From contig NZ_JAEPOL010000009.1 in NCBI RefSeq assembly GCF_017642925.1, forward strand, positions 62,001-126,000: DNA of 64,000 nucleotides, in the 5' to 3' direction. The stretch's first letter is position 1. Every line of letters begins with the position of its first letter. The stretch is from Maricaulis sp. GTDB taxonomy: Bacteria; Pseudomonadota; Alphaproteobacteria; Caulobacterales; Maricaulaceae. The notes beneath the pieces are model-generated. The model did not search any database. It was not told the origin of the DNA and saw only the letters and a list, made by a program, of their open reading frames with translations. Shown piece after piece: positions 62,861-64,000 of the stretch. Made by a program: the position numbers and the translations under genes.

Positions 62861-64000
62861 GCGAAGCCGGGCCCGGCCACACCGAAAGGGTGATGTGGCT
62901 GCGCCTGGCGCGCACAGAAGGCTTGGGCGCCGTCGGCTTTGCCCGGCTGATCGCCCGCTACGTCACGGCCGAGGCCGCGCTCGACGCCCTGCCCGAACGC
63001 TGCCGCAAGGCCGGCAAGCCGGCTCCCGTCATTCCGTCTCGCGAGACGATCGAAGCCGAACTGGACGCAGTGGACCGGGTCGGCGGCGTTATACTCACCG
63101 GGATCGATCCCGGTTTCCCGCCATTCCTCACCGCCATCCCCGCGCCACCGCCGGCCCTGGTCGTCAAAGGCGACCTTGGTCTGCTCGACCGCCCGGCCTG
63201 TGCCATGGTCGGTGCCCGCAATGCCTCGGCAGCCGGCCTGCGCTTTGCGCGCGAACTGGCGCACGGGCTGGGCAGCGAAGGCATTGTCGTGGTCTCGGGT
63301 CTGGCCCGCGGGATCGATGGCGCCGCCCATTCCGGCGCGCTGGATACCGGCACGATTGCCGTCGTCGCCGGCGGGATCGATCACATCTACCCGCCCGAGC
63401 ACGCCGATCTGCACAATGCCATCGCCGAGCGCGGTCTTGTCGTCTCCGAACGCCCTCTGGGCCGCATCCCGACAGCCCGCGACTTTCCCCGCCGCAACCG
63501 GCTGATCTCCGGCCTGTCCTGCGGCACGGTCGTGGTCGAGGCGGCACTGCGTTCCGGCTCGCTGATCACGGCACGCTTTGCCGCCGAACAGGGCCGCGAA
63601 GTGATGGCGGTGCCAGGCTCACCGATCGATCCGCGCGCCCGCGGTTCCAACCAGCTTTTGCGGGATGGCGCTCACCTTGTCGAAACCGCCGAGGATGTAA
63701 CCGGGATCCTCGCCGGCCTGCAGAGCCTGCCGCAGGTCCGGGAAACGCACGCTCAGTCCGGCAGCGATCTCTTTGATGAAGACTGGCCGGACACACCTGC
63801 ATACGAGAACCCAGAAACGCCGGATACCGGCGATGGCGACATCAGCGACACCAGCCGTGTCCGCGGCCTGGTATCGCCAACCCCGGTCTCGATCGACGAG
63901 ATCGCCCGGCAAAGTGGCCTGCCGGCCGGAACGGTGTCGGCCATGCTGATGGAATTGGAGCTGACGGGTGAAGTCGCGCGCCTGCCGGGCGGGCTGGTCC
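62857..64000 (+). CDS. dprA: DNA-processing protein DprA (truncated by window end)
   Basis: The frame is open to the last base (381 residues visible). A SAM-like N-terminal helical region precedes the Rossmann core: MVGARNASAAGLRFARELA, VVSGLARGIDGAAHSGAL, PRRNRLISGLS, SGSLITARFAAEQGR, MAVPGSP. A C-terminal winged helix follows (SIDEIARQSGLPAGTVSAMLMELELTG), as in longer DprA proteins. DprA loads RecA on incoming single-stranded DNA during transformation. The ATG overlaps the plsY stop (ATGA). Confidence 0.94.
   Translation, partial: MSEAGPGHTERVMWLRLARTEGLGAVGFARLIARYVTAEAALDALPERCRKAGKPAPVIPSRETIEAELDAVDRVGGVILTGIDPGFPPFLTAIPAPPPALVVKGDLGLLDRPACAMVGARNASAAGLRFARELAHGLGSEGIVVVSGLARGIDGAAHSGALDTGTIAVVAGGIDHIYPPEHADLHNAIAERGLVVSERPLGRIPTARDFPRRNRLISGLSCGTVVVEAALRSGSLITARFAAEQGREVMAVPGSPIDPRARGSNQLLRDGAHLVETAEDVTGILAGLQSLPQVRETHAQSGSDLFDEDWPDTPAYENPETPDTGDGDISDTSRVRGLVSPTPVSIDEIARQSGLPAGTVSAMLMELELTGEVARLPGGLV

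Noticed and set aside
62748-63776. A 342-codon plus-strand open frame overlapping plsY and dprA
   Set aside because: Arg/His/Pro-rich frame-shifted shadow of dprA.

Overview
The window is a GC-rich chromosomal segment with dense genes, many ATGA stop/start overlaps, UrcA-type and autotransporter exported proteins, and a gatCAB/ruvX/pyrBC/plsY/dprA housekeeping block. This fits an alphaproteobacterium, most likely a Maricaulis-like (Maricaulales/Hyphomonadaceae) marine organism. The assignment is inferred from protein character and gene order; no database was consulted. No rRNA, tRNA, CRISPR array, transposase or prophage was recognised.

Layout. (1) 1-16 kb: the 5' part of egtB, a THUMP RNA methyltransferase, an SMP-30-like propeller protein, a CadC-like wHTH/TPR regulator opposite a UrcA protein, an amidohydrolase lipoprotein, a lipid kinase with a metallophosphoesterase, a divergent LuxR response regulator/histidine kinase pair, and a large trypsin-like autotransporter. 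(2) 16-22.8 kb: a PKHD dioxygenase, an unrecognised lipoprotein, a two-gene unit that looks like a SPLIT ETHYLENE RECEPTOR (a stand-alone ETR1-type ethylene-binding membrane domain translationally coupled to a histidine kinase), trhO with a GST, and an exported alpha-carbonic anhydrase. (3) 22.8-28.6 kb: a beta-propeller/amidohydrolase fusion, a GIY-YIG protein bracketed by inverted repeats, and a SulP transporter. (4) 28.7-42.3 kb: an exopolysaccharide locus (initiating sugar-phosphate transferase, acyltransferase-like protein, flippase, two glycosyltransferases, polysaccharide deacetylase, O-antigen-ligase-like protein, CpsD-like ATPase, GumC/Wzz-like and Wza-like export proteins), interrupted by a hipBA toxin-antitoxin pair and repeat copies. 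(5) 42.5-52.6 kb: a Sel1 protein, an unknown membrane protein, a GST, a 2OG-Fe(II) oxygenase, a tightly packed arsR-SRPBCC x4-yceI operon, a class 3 lipase, and an MscS channel. (6) 52.5-64 kb: gatC-gatA-two small membrane proteins-gatB-small membrane protein, ruvX, an AEC transporter, a PqqB-like hydrolase, then pyrB-pyrC'-plsY-dprA, where the DHOase-like subunit has lost its metal-binding histidines.

Intergenic spaces carry at least two dispersed palindromic repeat families. Family 1 has a CCCCGGAGGAGCGAAGCG left end and a CCCCGGCAC(A/R)RGGCCGGGG right end. Family 2 is a mosaic of stem-loops. Several strong intrinsic terminators are present, one of them on the plus strand with no obvious upstream gene, which suggests a small RNA. 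The most notable system is the split ethylene-receptor-like sensor at 18.0-20.1 kb.
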